A DNA stretch of 64,000 nt from JAJTHB01 sp033763775 (GCA_033763775.1 JANRJW010000008.1:101676-165675), one strand, 5' to 3'. Positions 24,002 to 32,977 are shown, counted from the stretch's first letter. Made by a program: numbers and translations. The notes: generated from the sequence alone by a model not told the origin.

Positions 24002-24775
24002 ATGAACTTTCTTGCCCCCATTGGCCGTATTTCCTTCAGCTTCTTAGAGGCGGTCGGGCATCTGACACTCTTTATCTGGTCGGCTATCAGCGGCCTGCTT
24101 CGCCCTCCTTTTTACCTGAAACAGCTACGCAAACAGCTGATCGAAATCGGCTATTATTCGCTGCCAGTGGTGGGCCTCACGGCCATCTTCACCGGTGCAG
24201 TGCTGGCGCTGCAGAGCTATTCAGGCTTTTCACGCTTTAACGCCGAAAGCTCGATTGCGATTGTGGTGGTACTTTCCATCACGCGTGAGCTGGGGCCGGT
24301 GCTGGCGGGGCTGATGGTCGCCGGGCGTATCGGCGCGGCCTATGCGGCGGAAATCGGCACCATGCGCGTGACCGAGCAGATTGATGCGTTGGTGACACTC
24401 TCCACTGATCCTTACAAATATCTCGTGCTGCCGCGGCTGATTGCTGGCGCCACCATGCTGCCGCTGCTTGTGCTGGTTGCGGATATTATCGGCGTGTTTG
24501 GCGGCTATCTCGTCTCCATCCACGAGCTGGGCTTTGCGCCGGGGCCTTATCTGAAATCCACTTTCGACTTTCTTGAAGTCAAAGACGTTGTTTCCGGCCT
24601 GATCAAGGCCTCGGTCTTTGGCTTTATCATCGCGCTGATGGGCTGCTACCATGGCTTTAATTCGAGGGGCGGCGCGCAGGGCGTGGGCGCAGCCACCACC
24701 CATGCGGTCGTTTCCGCCTCGATTCTCATCCTGCTTTCCAACTATGTACTCACCTCTTTGTTGTTTGCGAAATGA
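24002..24775 (+). CDS. mlaE: Phospholipid ABC transporter permease MlaE
   Basis: 257-residue inner membrane permease with the MlaE/PF02405 core: EIGYYSLPVVGLTAIFTGAV, the GLMVAGRIGAAYAAEIGTMR coupling segment, ISTDPYKYLVLPR-like LSTDPYKYLVLPR, and FIIALMGCYHGFNSRGGA. It works with MlaF in moving phospholipids between the two membranes of the envelope. Its stop codon overlaps the start of the ORF6N gene by 4 bp (ATGA); the ATPase gene comes after that. Confidence 0.93.
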   Translation: MNFLAPIGRISFSFLEAVGHLTLFIWSAISGLLRPPFYLKQLRKQLIEIGYYSLPVVGLTAIFTGAVLALQSYSGFSRFNAESSIAIVVVLSITRELGPVLAGLMVAGRIGAAYAAEIGTMRVTEQIDALVTLSTDPYKYLVLPRLIAGATMLPLLVLVADIIGVFGGYLVSIHELGFAPGPYLKSTFDFLEVKDVVSGLIKASVFGFIIALMGCYHGFNSRGGAQGVGAATTHAVVSASILILLSNYVLTSLLFAK

Positions 24776-25308
24776 CACATCTTCTCATCCCGCTTCAACG
24801 CATCGAACAAAAAATTCTGCTCATACGCGGCCAGAAAGTGCTGCTCGATTCCGACCTGGCGGAACTTTACGGCGTGACCACCAAACGCCTTAACGAGCAG
24901 GTCAAACGCAACATTGAACGCTTCCCGAAACATTTCATGTTTCAGCTTACACATCAAGAGCTTGAGCTTTTGCGGTCGCAATTTGCGACCACAAACTATA
25001 CCAAAACAAGGGTGCCGCCTTACGCTTTTACCGAGCATGGAACGCTACAAGCTGCGAATGTTCTGAATTCAGGGGCAGCAATACGCGTTGGCATGATGGT
25101 CATTGAGGCATTTCTTAAGTTACGCGCGCTCACCGCTAGTCAATCCGCCATCATGCGTAAACTCGAACAGCACGAAAAACAGATTGGCTATTTGTTTGAT
25201 CTCTTAAAAGACATGGCAACGCCAGAGAATGAAACCGGCTATAAGAGTAGTAAAATCGGCTATCTTCGTGATGATGATAAAATCAAACTACGTAGCAAAA
25301 AATCATGA
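24772..25308 (+). CDS. ORF6N-domain DNA-binding protein inserted between mlaE and mlaF
   Basis: 178 residues. The N-terminal part (LIRGQKVLLDSDLAELYGVT, then LNEQVKRNIERFPKHFMFQL) matches the ORF6N domain, a phage-type DNA-binding module usually found in temperate phage or mobile regions. A predicted coiled segment (SAIMRKLEQHEKQIGYLFDLL) and a charged C-terminus follow. Both ends overlap neighbours by 4 bp (ATGA), so it is embedded in the mla reading chain with full translational coupling. Function in this setting is unknown; it may be domesticated cargo or a regulator. Confidence 0.88.
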   Translation: MTHLLIPLQRIEQKILLIRGQKVLLDSDLAELYGVTTKRLNEQVKRNIERFPKHFMFQLTHQELELLRSQFATTNYTKTRVPPYAFTEHGTLQAANVLNSGAAIRVGMMVIEAFLKLRALTASQSAIMRKLEQHEKQIGYLFDLLKDMATPENETGYKSSKIGYLRDDDKIKLRSKKS

Positions 25309-26072
25309 CCACGCCCAAAATCGAACTTCGCGGTGTCTGTAAAGCCTTCGGTAAAAAGAAGGTGCTGGACGGCATTGACCTCACGATTGAGCGCGGCGAA
25401 TCGCTGGTGGTGATTGGCGGCTCGGGCACGGGTAAATCGGTGCTCATTAAGTCGATCCTCGGCATCATCACACCCGATAGCGGCTCGATTAAAATCGATG
25501 GTCAGGAAATCACCGGCCTTTCTTTCCGCGAGCGTCAGGAGGTGCTTAAAAAATTCGGCATGCTGTTTCAGGGCGGCGCGTTGTTTGATTCGCTGCCGGT
25601 ATGGGAAAATATCAGCTTTGCGCTGCTGCAGAATAATCAAGTCAGCCGCGACGAAGCGCGTGTGATTGCGATAGAAAAACTTAAATCCGTTGGCCTTAGC
25701 GAAGATGTCGCTAACTTAAGCCCATCCGAGCTTTCCGGCGGCATGCAGAAACGTGTGGCACTGGCGCGCGCGATTGCGACCAAACCGGAAATTATTTTCT
25801 TCGATGAGCCAACCACCGGTCTCGATCCCATCATGGCGGATGTGATCAACCAGCTGATTGTCAAATGCACGAGGGACTTAGGCGCCACGACACTGACCAT
25901 CACCCACGACATGGCTTCGGTGCGCCGCATCGCCCACAAGGTCGCGATGATTTACGGTGGCAAGATCATCTGGAAAGGTGAAATCCGCGAGATTGAGCGC
26001 AGCGGCAATGAGTATGTCGATCAATTCATCCATGGCCGCGCCGAAGGGCCGATTACCGCAGCGGTGAGATAA
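25305..26072 (+). CDS. mlaF: Phospholipid ABC transporter ATP-binding protein MlaF
   Basis: 255 residues. Walker A GGSGTGKSVLIKSIL at about 40-54, signature LSGGMQKRVALARA near 143-156, Walker B IIFFDEPTTGLDP, and the switch His in LTITHDMASVRRIA. Q-loop region GMLFQGGALFDSLPV is typical of the MlaF group. It pairs with MlaE upstream. The substrate-binding MlaD is not in this window, so it must be encoded elsewhere if the pathway is complete. Confidence 0.94.
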   Translation: MTTPKIELRGVCKAFGKKKVLDGIDLTIERGESLVVIGGSGTGKSVLIKSILGIITPDSGSIKIDGQEITGLSFRERQEVLKKFGMLFQGGALFDSLPVWENISFALLQNNQVSRDEARVIAIEKLKSVGLSEDVANLSPSELSGGMQKRVALARAIATKPEIIFFDEPTTGLDPIMADVINQLIVKCTRDLGATTLTITHDMASVRRIAHKVAMIYGGKIIWKGEIREIERSGNEYVDQFIHGRAEGPITAAVR

Positions 26073-26085
26073 GCCTGCACCTAAT

Positions 26086-26114
26086 TTGAGTGCTCCACTT
26101 TTTTCAGCTATAAT
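26086..26114 (+). promoter_or_regulatory. Promoter of the small ORF at 26142
   Basis: TTGAGT (26086-26091), 17-base spacer, TATAAT (26109-26114), a perfect -10. It lies 28 bases before the start codon. Confidence 0.65.
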
Positions 26115-26141
26115 GGTGACACAAACTACAGGAAAACAATA

Positions 26142-26372
26142 ATGACTTTGCCTTTATACTCTGAAGATAGAGCCGAGTTTTTTGGCCACTATCAATATAT
26201 TGAGCCCAATAAATTTCGAGCGTGTTGTTATGCCGCTTTAGACGAAGGTTCACGTTACTTTGAGGAAATGCCCGTATATGGTTTTTTTCCCAGTGAAGAT
26301 ACTGCTAAACAATGGATTTCTTCACAAGCAGTACATCGGGGATTTTCTGAATGGCATAACTTAACTCGCTAG
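26142..26372 (+). CDS. Small hypothetical protein (76 aa)
   Basis: Own strong promoter and Shine-Dalgarno (AGGAAAACAAT before ATG). The protein MTLPLYSEDRAEFFGHYQYI continues with FRACCYAALDEGSRYFEE and ends QAVHRGFSEWHNLTR; aromatic-rich, soluble, no signal peptide. No family is recognised. The DNA is more AT-rich than flanking mlaF and secA. Promoter, ribosome binding site and a clean stop all favour a genuine gene. Confidence 0.7.
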   Translation: MTLPLYSEDRAEFFGHYQYIEPNKFRACCYAALDEGSRYFEEMPVYGFFPSEDTAKQWISSQAVHRGFSEWHNLTR

Positions 26373-26402
26373 GCTGAGGCGGATGCGAAGGAAGTAGTAT
26401 CC

Positions 26403-26521
26403 GTCATTGCGAGGAGCTTTGGCGACGAAACAATCCAGCTCAAGTATCGTGAATGCTTAATAGAAATCTTTCTGCGCCGAAGACTCGGCGCGCTGGGTTG
26501 CTTCGCTACGCTCGCAATGAC
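26403..26521. repeat. Palindromic repeat, GTCATTGCGAG family
   Basis: Begins GTCATTGCGAGGAGCTTTGG and ends CGCTACGCTCGCAATGAC, with an inner GCGCCGAAGACTCGGCGCGC hairpin. Lies at the 3' end of secA and may act in transcript termination or protection. Confidence 0.85.
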
Positions 26522-26523
26522 AC

Positions 26524-29169
26524 TTAAGCCAGCGCACCATGACAATGTTTATACTTTTTACCCGACCCACACGGGCACGGATCATTGCGGCCAATTTTCT
26601 CACTGTGCGCCGGGCTTTGTGACTGCTCAGGCGCCTGCTCGCCGGTGGCGGGGTCGATGCGGGTTTCAAACATTTTCTGGCGCGGCATGGCTTCCATCAC
26701 TGGCGGCTGCTCGACATGGATTTCGAGGTGAGACATGCGGCTGACCGTCATCTCGCGCAGCTGGGTGAGCATCGCCTCAAACAGCGCGAAGGCTTCCTGC
26801 TTATATTCATTGAGCGGGTCGCGCTGGCCATAGCCGCGCAGATGGATGCCCTGACGCAGATGATCCAGCGACAGCAGATGATCTTTCCACAGCTGGTCAA
26901 GCGTTTGCATCAGCACGCGCTTTTCCGCCATGCGCATGATCGGCTCGCCATATTTGGCGACTTTTGCTTCAAAATGTTCAGCAGTCTGCTTGCTCATGCG
27001 CTCCAGAATTTCCTGGTCGGCGATACCTTCTTCTTTTGCCCACTCCATGACGGGCAGCTCCAGTCCATAAATGCGCAGGATTTCCCTGCGCAGATCTTCG
27101 GTCTGCCACTGCTCCGCATACGCTTTCTCCGGCATGTAGAGATTCACCAGGTTCTGGTTCACCTCATCACGCATGGAGGCGATCGTCTCTGACACATCCT
27201 CGGCTTCCATCAGCTCAATGCGCTGCTCGTAGATGACTTTGCGCTGATCGTTCATCACATCGTCATATTTGAGCAGATTTTTGCGAATCTCATAGTTGCG
27301 CGCTTCCACCTTCTGCTGCGCGCGCTCGATCGCGCGGGTCATCCATGGGTGGAAGATGGCTTCGTCTTCTTTCATGCCCAGTTTCTGGAGCAGGCCGTCG
27401 ATGCGTTCGCTGCCGAAAATCCGCATCAGGTCATCTTCGAGCGAGAGGAAGAATTTAGAAGCCCCCGGGTCGCCCTGACGGCCGGAGCGGCCGCGAAGCT
27501 GATTATCAATACGGCGGGATTCGTGGCGCTCTGTGCCAATCACGAATAAACCACCGGCCCTCAGCACATCCTCTTTATCAGACGCCACCTGCAGTTTGAT
27601 TTTCTCAGCCTCTACGCCTTCGGCTTGCTGCTGCTTAATCAGCATGTCCGGGTTGCCGCCGAGCATGATGTCCGTACCACGGCCGGCCATGTTGGTGGCG
27701 ATGGTCACTGCCCCTGGCCTGCCCGCCTGCGCGATAATCTGTGCTTCCTGTTCGTGGTAGCGGGCGTTTAAGACCTGATGCTTGATTTTTTCTTTGGCCA
27801 GCAGCTTGGAGAGATATTCTGATTTTTCGATCGACACCGTGCCGACCAGCACTGGCTGGCCTTTTTCATGCGCGGCTTTGACTTCTTTAATGACAGCGCG
27901 GTATTTTTCCTGCGCCGTGCGATAAATTTCATCCTGCTGGTCAAGGCGCTTAACCGCCACATTCGTGGGGATATCAATCACTTCCAGCTTGTAAATATCG
28001 CGAAACTCGCCAGCCTCGGTCATCGCGGTGCCAGTCATGCCCGCAAGCTTGGGATACATACGAAACAGGTTCTGGAAAGTAATCGAGGCGAGCGTCTGGT
28101 TTTCGTTTTGAATCTTGACGCGCTCCTTGGCCTCTAGAGCTTGATGCAGCCCTTCGGAGTAGCGCCTGCCTTCCATCATGCGGCCGGTGAACTCGTCGAT
28201 GATCACCACCTTGTCGTCTTTAACAATATAGTCCACATCCTTGGTAAACAGCGTATGAGCGCGAAGGCTCTGGTTCACATGGTGTACCAGCGATACATTG
28301 TTGATGTCATACAGCGAGCTGCCCTCAGCAAGCATGCCAGCGCCTGAGAGAAGCTGCTCCACGCGGTGGACACCAGCTTCGGTGAGTGTCACTGAGCGGT
28401 GTTTTTCTTCTTTTTCGTAATGTTCTTTTTCCAGCTGCTTTACTAGCACATCGACCCGGTTATACAGCTCAGAGTTATCTTCGGTGGGGCCGGAAATAAT
28501 CAGCGGCGTGCGCGCCTCATCAATGAGGATGGAGTCCACCTCATCCACCACGGCATAGTGAAACGGACGATGCACCATCGCCTCGCGGACATATTTCATG
28601 TTGTCGCGCAGGTAATCAAAGCCCAGTTCGTTGTTGGTGGCGTAGGTGATGTCGCAGGCGTAAGCGGCTTTGCGCTCATCATCTTCCATGCCATGGACAA
28701 TACAGCCAACCGAAAGGCCGAGGAAATTATGAAGGCGCCCCATCCATTCGCTGTCGCGCTTCGCGAGGTAGTCATTCACCGTCACCACATGCACGCCCTT
28801 GCCCGGCAGGGCGTTTAAGTAGGCCGCGAGCGTACAGACCAGTGTTTTGCCTTCGCCGGTGCGCATCTCGGCGATCATGCCTTTATGCAGCACCATGCCG
28901 CCAATCAGCTGCACATCGAAATGGCGCATGGCGAGCGCGCGCTTGCCTGCCTCACGCACGGTAGCAAACGCATCCACCAGCAGGCTATCAAGCGACTCGC
29001 CGCCAGCAAGGCGCTCGCGCAGCCAGGTGGTGCGGCCGCGCAGCTCGTCGTCGGAAAGGCGCTCAAGCTGGGGTTCCAGCGCATTAATGGCGGCCACTTT
29101 ACCTGAAAGTGATTTTACAAAACGGTCGTTCGCAGAGCCGAACAGTTTTTTAGCAATGGTCTGAAGCAT
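26524..29169 (-). CDS. secA: Preprotein translocase ATPase SecA
   Basis: 881 residues from ATG 29169 (MLQTIAKKLFGSANDRFV); a further upstream frame start is rejected. Motor of Sec-dependent export. Walker A MRTGEGKTLV is near 100, DEVDSILIDEARTPLIISG near 207-225, and GTDIMLGGNPDM, RGRSGRQGDPG belong to the second helicase fold. The C-terminal IGRNDPCPCGSGKKYKHCHG is the zinc-binding SecB-contacting tail. Complete and of normal length. Divergent from the parvulin gene. Confidence 0.97.
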   Translation of the reverse strand: MLQTIAKKLFGSANDRFVKSLSGKVAAINALEPQLERLSDDELRGRTTWLRERLAGGESLDSLLVDAFATVREAGKRALAMRHFDVQLIGGMVLHKGMIAEMRTGEGKTLVCTLAAYLNALPGKGVHVVTVNDYLAKRDSEWMGRLHNFLGLSVGCIVHGMEDDERKAAYACDITYATNNELGFDYLRDNMKYVREAMVHRPFHYAVVDEVDSILIDEARTPLIISGPTEDNSELYNRVDVLVKQLEKEHYEKEEKHRSVTLTEAGVHRVEQLLSGAGMLAEGSSLYDINNVSLVHHVNQSLRAHTLFTKDVDYIVKDDKVVIIDEFTGRMMEGRRYSEGLHQALEAKERVKIQNENQTLASITFQNLFRMYPKLAGMTGTAMTEAGEFRDIYKLEVIDIPTNVAVKRLDQQDEIYRTAQEKYRAVIKEVKAAHEKGQPVLVGTVSIEKSEYLSKLLAKEKIKHQVLNARYHEQEAQIIAQAGRPGAVTIATNMAGRGTDIMLGGNPDMLIKQQQAEGVEAEKIKLQVASDKEDVLRAGGLFVIGTERHESRRIDNQLRGRSGRQGDPGASKFFLSLEDDLMRIFGSERIDGLLQKLGMKEDEAIFHPWMTRAIERAQQKVEARNYEIRKNLLKYDDVMNDQRKVIYEQRIELMEAEDVSETIASMRDEVNQNLVNLYMPEKAYAEQWQTEDLRREILRIYGLELPVMEWAKEEGIADQEILERMSKQTAEHFEAKVAKYGEPIMRMAEKRVLMQTLDQLWKDHLLSLDHLRQGIHLRGYGQRDPLNEYKQEAFALFEAMLTQLREMTVSRMSHLEIHVEQPPVMEAMPRQKMFETRIDPATGEQAPEQSQSPAHSEKIGRNDPCPCGSGKKYKHCHGALA

Positions 29170-29287
29170 AGGCGCGATACATAGGCGCTCACGCTGCATA
29201 AGTCAACGGCCGCGCTTGCAAATGGCGGCGGGCTGTGACATAAGGAAGGCGTTTTTCACATCACCCCTATCCCACAGGAAAATCACC

Positions 29288-30220
29288 ATGAAACGCTCAT
29301 TTTCTGCTGCACTCCTCGTTGCCACTGCTCTTGTCTCTCTACCCGTGATGGCTGAGGAAAAGCCCGCCGAAGCTGCCAAACCAGCGGCCAGCGCTCCAGC
29401 TGCCCCTGCCGCTGATTACACCATTCTTAAAATCGGCGCAGATGAGATTAAAAGCTCCGAGGTGATGGAGATCTGGAAAGGTCTGTTTCCCGGCGGTGCA
29501 GCGCCTGATTTTGCGACGTTTGATGAAACCATCCGCCAGAATGTGCTGCGCGGCCTCGTTTCTGAGCGCCTGATTTATCAGGAGGCAATGAAGGCTGGTT
29601 TTGATAAAAATGAAGAGATTAAAAAGCGCCTCGAGCAGGTTCAGAAACAGGTGATCATGCAGGGCTTTATTGAAGATAAATCCAAAGCGCTGGTGACCGA
29701 TGCACAGCTGAAGGCTGCATACGCTGAGAAAGAAAAAGCAGCTAAGACAAACCCTGTGGAAGAAGTCAGCGCGCGTCATATTCTGGTTGATAAGGAAGAC
29801 GATGCTAAGGCCATTGCGGATGAGCTGAAAAAAGGCGGTGATTTTGATAAAATCGCCAAAGAAAAATCAACTGATAAGGGCTCAGGCGCGCGCGGCGGCG
29901 ACCTTGGCTGGTTCACCAAAGATAAAATGGTGCCGGAATTTGCTGATGCGGCGTTCAAGCTGAAAAAAGGCGAGATTTCTGCGCCGGTGAAGTCGGCTTT
30001 TGGCTGGCATGTCATCAAGCTGGAAGATCGCCGTCCGGTGAAAATGGCAAGCTTTGACGAGATGAAAGAAGAGCTTCGCGCTGAGCTGACCAACAAAGCC
30101 GTGCAGAACTATGTGGAAGGTCTGTTGAAAGCGGCGGATATCAAATATCTTGATGCCACGGGCAAAGAACTTCCTTTCTCGCGGTCTCTCGCACCAGCCG
30201 CTGGTGGTGAGAAGCAGTAA
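29288..30220 (+). CDS. Periplasmic parvulin-type peptidyl-prolyl isomerase
   Basis: 310 residues from ATG 29288, with a clear signal peptide (MKRSFSAALLVATALVSLP, cleavage after VMA), an Ala/Pro-rich linker, a helical SurA/PrsA-like N-domain, and a parvulin domain: EEVSARHILVDKEDDA, then RGGDLGWFTKDKMVPEFADA and KSAFGWHVIKLEDRRP. Acts as a folding helper for exported proteins. Divergent from secA, sharing a 118-bp region. Confidence 0.92.
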   Translation: MKRSFSAALLVATALVSLPVMAEEKPAEAAKPAASAPAAPAADYTILKIGADEIKSSEVMEIWKGLFPGGAAPDFATFDETIRQNVLRGLVSERLIYQEAMKAGFDKNEEIKKRLEQVQKQVIMQGFIEDKSKALVTDAQLKAAYAEKEKAAKTNPVEEVSARHILVDKEDDAKAIADELKKGGDFDKIAKEKSTDKGSGARGGDLGWFTKDKMVPEFADAAFKLKKGEISAPVKSAFGWHVIKLEDRRPVKMASFDEMKEELRAELTNKAVQNYVEGLLKAADIKYLDATGKELPFSRSLAPAAGGEKQ

Positions 30221-30224
30221 GACT

Positions 30225-30332
30225 AAGGCATTAGGCATTAGTGATTAGGCATTAGCAACCAATGCTGATGCCTGATGCCATTTTGTAACCCTAATCCCTG
30301 ATGCCCAATGCCTGATCCCCACACCTCCCCCC
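30225..30332. repeat. Variable-arm palindrome downstream of the parvulin gene
   Basis: Left arm GGCATTAGGCATTAGTGATT then AGGCATTAG; right arm CTAATCCCTGATGCCCAATG then CCTGAT. Unit GGCATTAG. Arms are complementary around a short loop. Confidence 0.85.
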
Positions 30333-30394
30333 TCGCCCGTGCAGCCCACCCTGACCTTGCGCCAAATTGAGGGGTGATTAAGGAGTTTATGTAT

Positions 30395-31018
30395 ATGCGA
30401 ATCGTGATGCTAAATTTTTTCTTGGCAGTCAGCCTCGTGTGCACAGACGCCAATTCTCAGGAATATAGCGTGGAAGAATTTTCTACCCCTTCAGGTGCAG
30501 TGGTTAAGAATTATCGCGCAAATGATAGTCTAGCTGTTACACATGATCTTGATTGTATTCCACTCTCATCAGTTCAAAGCCGATTTACGCCGCCTGATCT
30601 TTACAATGCTTTTGCCAAATGCATCAAACAAGGTTCTTATGAAGATGCTATGGGTTTATTCATGCTAGCAGGCGGGTATGTTCGCTTTGATATTCAGCGC
30701 GTGGCTGACAGAACAGCGCATCAAGCTCGTACAGTTTTACTCATAAAATACGGTAGCGACTTAGCACCATCGGAAAAAAACGGTTGGAATGCCTATGCAG
30801 ATGAATTTTCTTCTAATTCAACTAAGCGAGAGCGTGTTTGTGAAACCATCAAGAAAATTGGCGCTCCATCATATTATCCTATGTACATGATACAACACGG
30901 AATTAACGCTTTCTCAAAAGATAAGGCTGAACCACTTGTGAAGGATTTTGATGAAAAAAAAGTTTGGGAAAAAGTATTAGAAGAAAATCTACTGTGTAAG
31001 GTTAATTCTCATCGCTGA
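30395..31018 (+). CDS. Secreted hypothetical protein (about 207 aa)
   Basis: Start chosen at ATG 30395, nine bases after AGGAG; ATG 30389 is also possible. The hydrophobic N-terminus (MRIVMLNFFLAVSLVC) looks like a signal peptide. The body has LDCIPLSSVQSRFTPPDLYN and AFAKCIKQGSYEDAMGLFML, a helix-rich region suggesting a tetratricopeptide-like repeat, and a C-terminal charged end. The gene is markedly AT-rich compared with argJ, which starts two bases after its stop, so it may be acquired. No named family. Confidence 0.7.
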   Translation: MRIVMLNFFLAVSLVCTDANSQEYSVEEFSTPSGAVVKNYRANDSLAVTHDLDCIPLSSVQSRFTPPDLYNAFAKCIKQGSYEDAMGLFMLAGGYVRFDIQRVADRTAHQARTVLLIKYGSDLAPSEKNGWNAYADEFSSNSTKRERVCETIKKIGAPSYYPMYMIQHGINAFSKDKAEPLVKDFDEKKVWEKVLEENLLCKVNSHR

Positions 31019-31020
31019 TT

Positions 31021-32364
31021 ATGCTCTCCCCTCTCGCCCCCACCACCTACCCGAATCTTGCGCCGCTTGCTGGTGTGCGGCTCGCGACGGCTAACTGTGG
31101 TATTAAATATAAAGACCGGCCAGACCTGCTGGTAGCGTTGATGGACGAAGAAACAAGCGTGGCCGGTGTGTTCACCACATCGCTCACGGCCTCGGCGCCA
31201 GTGCTCGCCTGCCGCAAGGCACTGACATCGGGCAAAGCGCGGGTGCTGGTGGTCAATTCCGGCAATTCCAATGCTTTTACCGGCAAGGCGGGGGAGGCTT
31301 CGGTTGCGCGCGTTTCTGAGGCCTGCCAGAAAATGTATGGCAGCACGCCGGATGAATTTTTTATGGCCTCAACCGGCATCATCGGCGTGCCGCTTCCCGA
31401 TGAAAAAATCACCGCTGCGCTTCCCACGCTTGATTTTTCGGCCTCATGGATGGATGCTGCCCGCGCGATCATGACTACCGACACCTACCCCAAACTCGCC
31501 ACGCGCACGGTCACCATCGGCGGGGTCAGCGTCACGATTCACGGCATCGCCAAAGGATCCGGCATGATTGCACCGGATATGGCAACGATGCTCGGCTTTA
31601 TTTTCACCGACGCGGCTATTCCAGCCGCCCAGCTGCAGGCGATGCTTTCGCGCGCTTGCGAGACGACTTTTAATGCCGTGACCGTCGATGGCGATACCTC
31701 GACCAGTGATACGCTTTTGATGTTTGCCACCGGTAAAGCAGCCAACCCTCACCCTGCTTTACTTAACCCTCACCCTGACCCTCTCCCTAAAAGGGAGAGG
31801 GGATTCCCCGTTGCACCGCCTCTCGATATTAATTCTATCTCTCAGGAGAAGAAGGAACTTACTGCCCCCTCTCCCTTCCAGGGAGAGGGTCGGGGTGAGG
31901 GTCATTACGATGATTTCTATGTATCTCTCCACTCCCTCCTCCACGAACTGGCACTGCATATGGCGAAAGACGGTGAAGGCGCTGAGAAATTAGTGACCAT
32001 TGCCGTTTCGGGAGCGGAATCAATTCCTGCCGCCAAAAAAATCGGCATGTCGATTGCCAACTCACCATTGGTGAAAACGGCGCTTGCTGCGTCCGATGCA
32101 AACTGGGGGCGGATTGTGGCTGCGGTTGGCAAAGCCGGTGAAAAAGCGGATCGCGATAAGCTCTCGATTAACATTGGCGGTGTATCGGTGGCGAAAGACG
32201 GCGCCGCTGACCCAAGCTATCGCGAGGAAACCATCGCGGCGCACATGCAAGGGCGCGATATTCATATCAAAGTAGATGTCGGCATTGGCAGCGGCGAGTT
32301 TACTGTCTATAGCTGCGATCTCACCCACCGCTATATTGATATTAATGGGAGTTACCGGACATGA
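31021..32364 (+). CDS. argJ: Glutamate N-acetyltransferase/amino-acid acetyltransferase ArgJ with insertion
   Basis: 447 residues against about 405 expected. Recycles the acetyl group in arginine synthesis; the precursor self-cleaves at a conserved Thr in KGSGMIAPDMATMLGF. Between FATGKAANP and DDFYVSLHSLLHE lies about 45 extra residues (NPHPDPLPKRERGF at its centre, ending QGEGRGEGHY), encoded by a palindromic element at 31742-31912. The insertion is in frame and falls after the GDTSTSDT motif, so the fold could tolerate it as a loop. The stop overlaps the NUDIX gene start by 4 bp. Confidence 0.93.
   Translation: MLSPLAPTTYPNLAPLAGVRLATANCGIKYKDRPDLLVALMDEETSVAGVFTTSLTASAPVLACRKALTSGKARVLVVNSGNSNAFTGKAGEASVARVSEACQKMYGSTPDEFFMASTGIIGVPLPDEKITAALPTLDFSASWMDAARAIMTTDTYPKLATRTVTIGGVSVTIHGIAKGSGMIAPDMATMLGFIFTDAAIPAAQLQAMLSRACETTFNAVTVDGDTSTSDTLLMFATGKAANPHPALLNPHPDPLPKRERGFPVAPPLDINSISQEKKELTAPSPFQGEGRGEGHYDDFYVSLHSLLHELALHMAKDGEGAEKLVTIAVSGAESIPAAKKIGMSIANSPLVKTALAASDANWGRIVAAVGKAGEKADRDKLSINIGGVSVAKDGAADPSYREETIAAHMQGRDIHIKVDVGIGSGEFTVYSCDLTHRYIDINGSYRT
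31742..31912. repeat. Palindromic element inside argJ
   Basis: Left part CCCTCACCCTGACCCTCTCC with CCTAAAAGGGAGAGGGG; right part CCCCCTCTCCCTTCCAGGG then AGAGGGTCGGGGTGAGGG. Outer arms pair with each other. Related to the copy at 32931-32966. Confidence 0.85.
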
Positions 32365-32771
32365 AAACCCTGCTCGTTGTTGCTGCCGCGCTGATCAATG
32401 ATGATAACGAAGTGCTGCTTGCCCAGCGCCCGAAAGGCAAGCGCTTAGAGGGTAGCTGGGAGTTTCCCGGCGGCAAGGTGGAAGCGGATGAATCGCCGGA
32501 AGAGGCGCTTGCGCGCGAACTCAAAGAAGAGCTGGGCATTGATGTACGTCAGGAAGATATGGAAGCGTTCTGGTTTTTATCGCACGACTACACCAAGGAA
32601 TTTGGTTTCCACCTGCTGATGCCGGTCTATCTCATCCGCAGCTGGCAAGGCAAACCACAGGCGCTCGAGCATGACCAGATTATCTGGGAACTGCCTGAAG
32701 CGATGGCAGAGCTGGGCATGATTGAAGCGGATCTGGGGCTGGTCGAAAAACTTAAAACTGCTCTTGCCTAG
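32361..32771 (+). CDS. mutT: NUDIX hydrolase, MutT-like (8-oxo-dGTP diphosphatase candidate)
   Basis: 136 residues. The NUDIX box is complete: GGKVEADESPEEALARELKE then ELGI, fitting Gx5Ex7REUxEExGU. N-terminal VVAAALINDDNEVLLAQRPK is MutT-like. In other alphaproteobacteria an argJ-mutT pair is frequent, as here with a 4-bp overlap. The sanitising role on oxidised nucleotides is inferred from similarity. Confidence 0.88.
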   Translation: MKTLLVVAAALINDDNEVLLAQRPKGKRLEGSWEFPGGKVEADESPEEALARELKEELGIDVRQEDMEAFWFLSHDYTKEFGFHLLMPVYLIRSWQGKPQALEHDQIIWELPEAMAELGMIEADLGLVEKLKTALA

Positions 32772-32774
32772 TTT

Positions 32775-32835
32775 GTCATCCCTGCGACTGCGTCCCCCGA
32801 AGCCATTTGGCGAAGGGGGAAAGCAGGGATCCTGA
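32775..32835. repeat. Nested palindromes downstream of mutT
   Basis: Outer REP GTCATCCCTGCGA ... AAGCAGGGATCCTGA is split by an inner palindrome, CCCCCGAAGCCATTTGGCG then AAGGGGG. One repeat appears to have inserted in the loop of another. Confidence 0.8.
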
Positions 32836-32905
32836 ATGCTCCTTTTGGGCAGCAGAGTTTGTTGTGTTCTGGAAGGGGCTTTGTATAAAAAACTTGCCGC
32901 GAAAA

Positions 32906-32921
32906 TGTTTCACGTGAAACT
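32906..32921. promoter_or_regulatory. parS: parS-like centromere site 1
   Basis: TGTTTCACGTGAAACT, 15 of 16 bases of the conserved bacterial parS palindrome bound by ParB. Confidence 0.8.
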
Positions 32922-32930
32922 TTTTTAAAG

Positions 32931-32966
32931 CCCTCTCCCTCTCAGGGAGAGGGGTGGGTGAGGGTT
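32931..32966. repeat. CCCTCTCCC-type repeat between the parS sites
   Basis: CCCTCTCCCTCTCAGGGAGA followed by GGGGTGGGTGAGGGTT, the same family as inserted in argJ. Confidence 0.8.
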
Positions 32967-32977
32967 AATTAGCAAAA

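Noticed and set aside
24772..25308. Complete prophage around the ORF6N gene
   Set aside because: No integrase, capsid, terminase or att repeats nearby; both neighbours are transporter genes.
23932..30332. CRISPR arrays suggested by repeated short units
   Set aside because: Units are contiguous, degenerate and self-complementary; there are no spacers of constant length and no cas genes.
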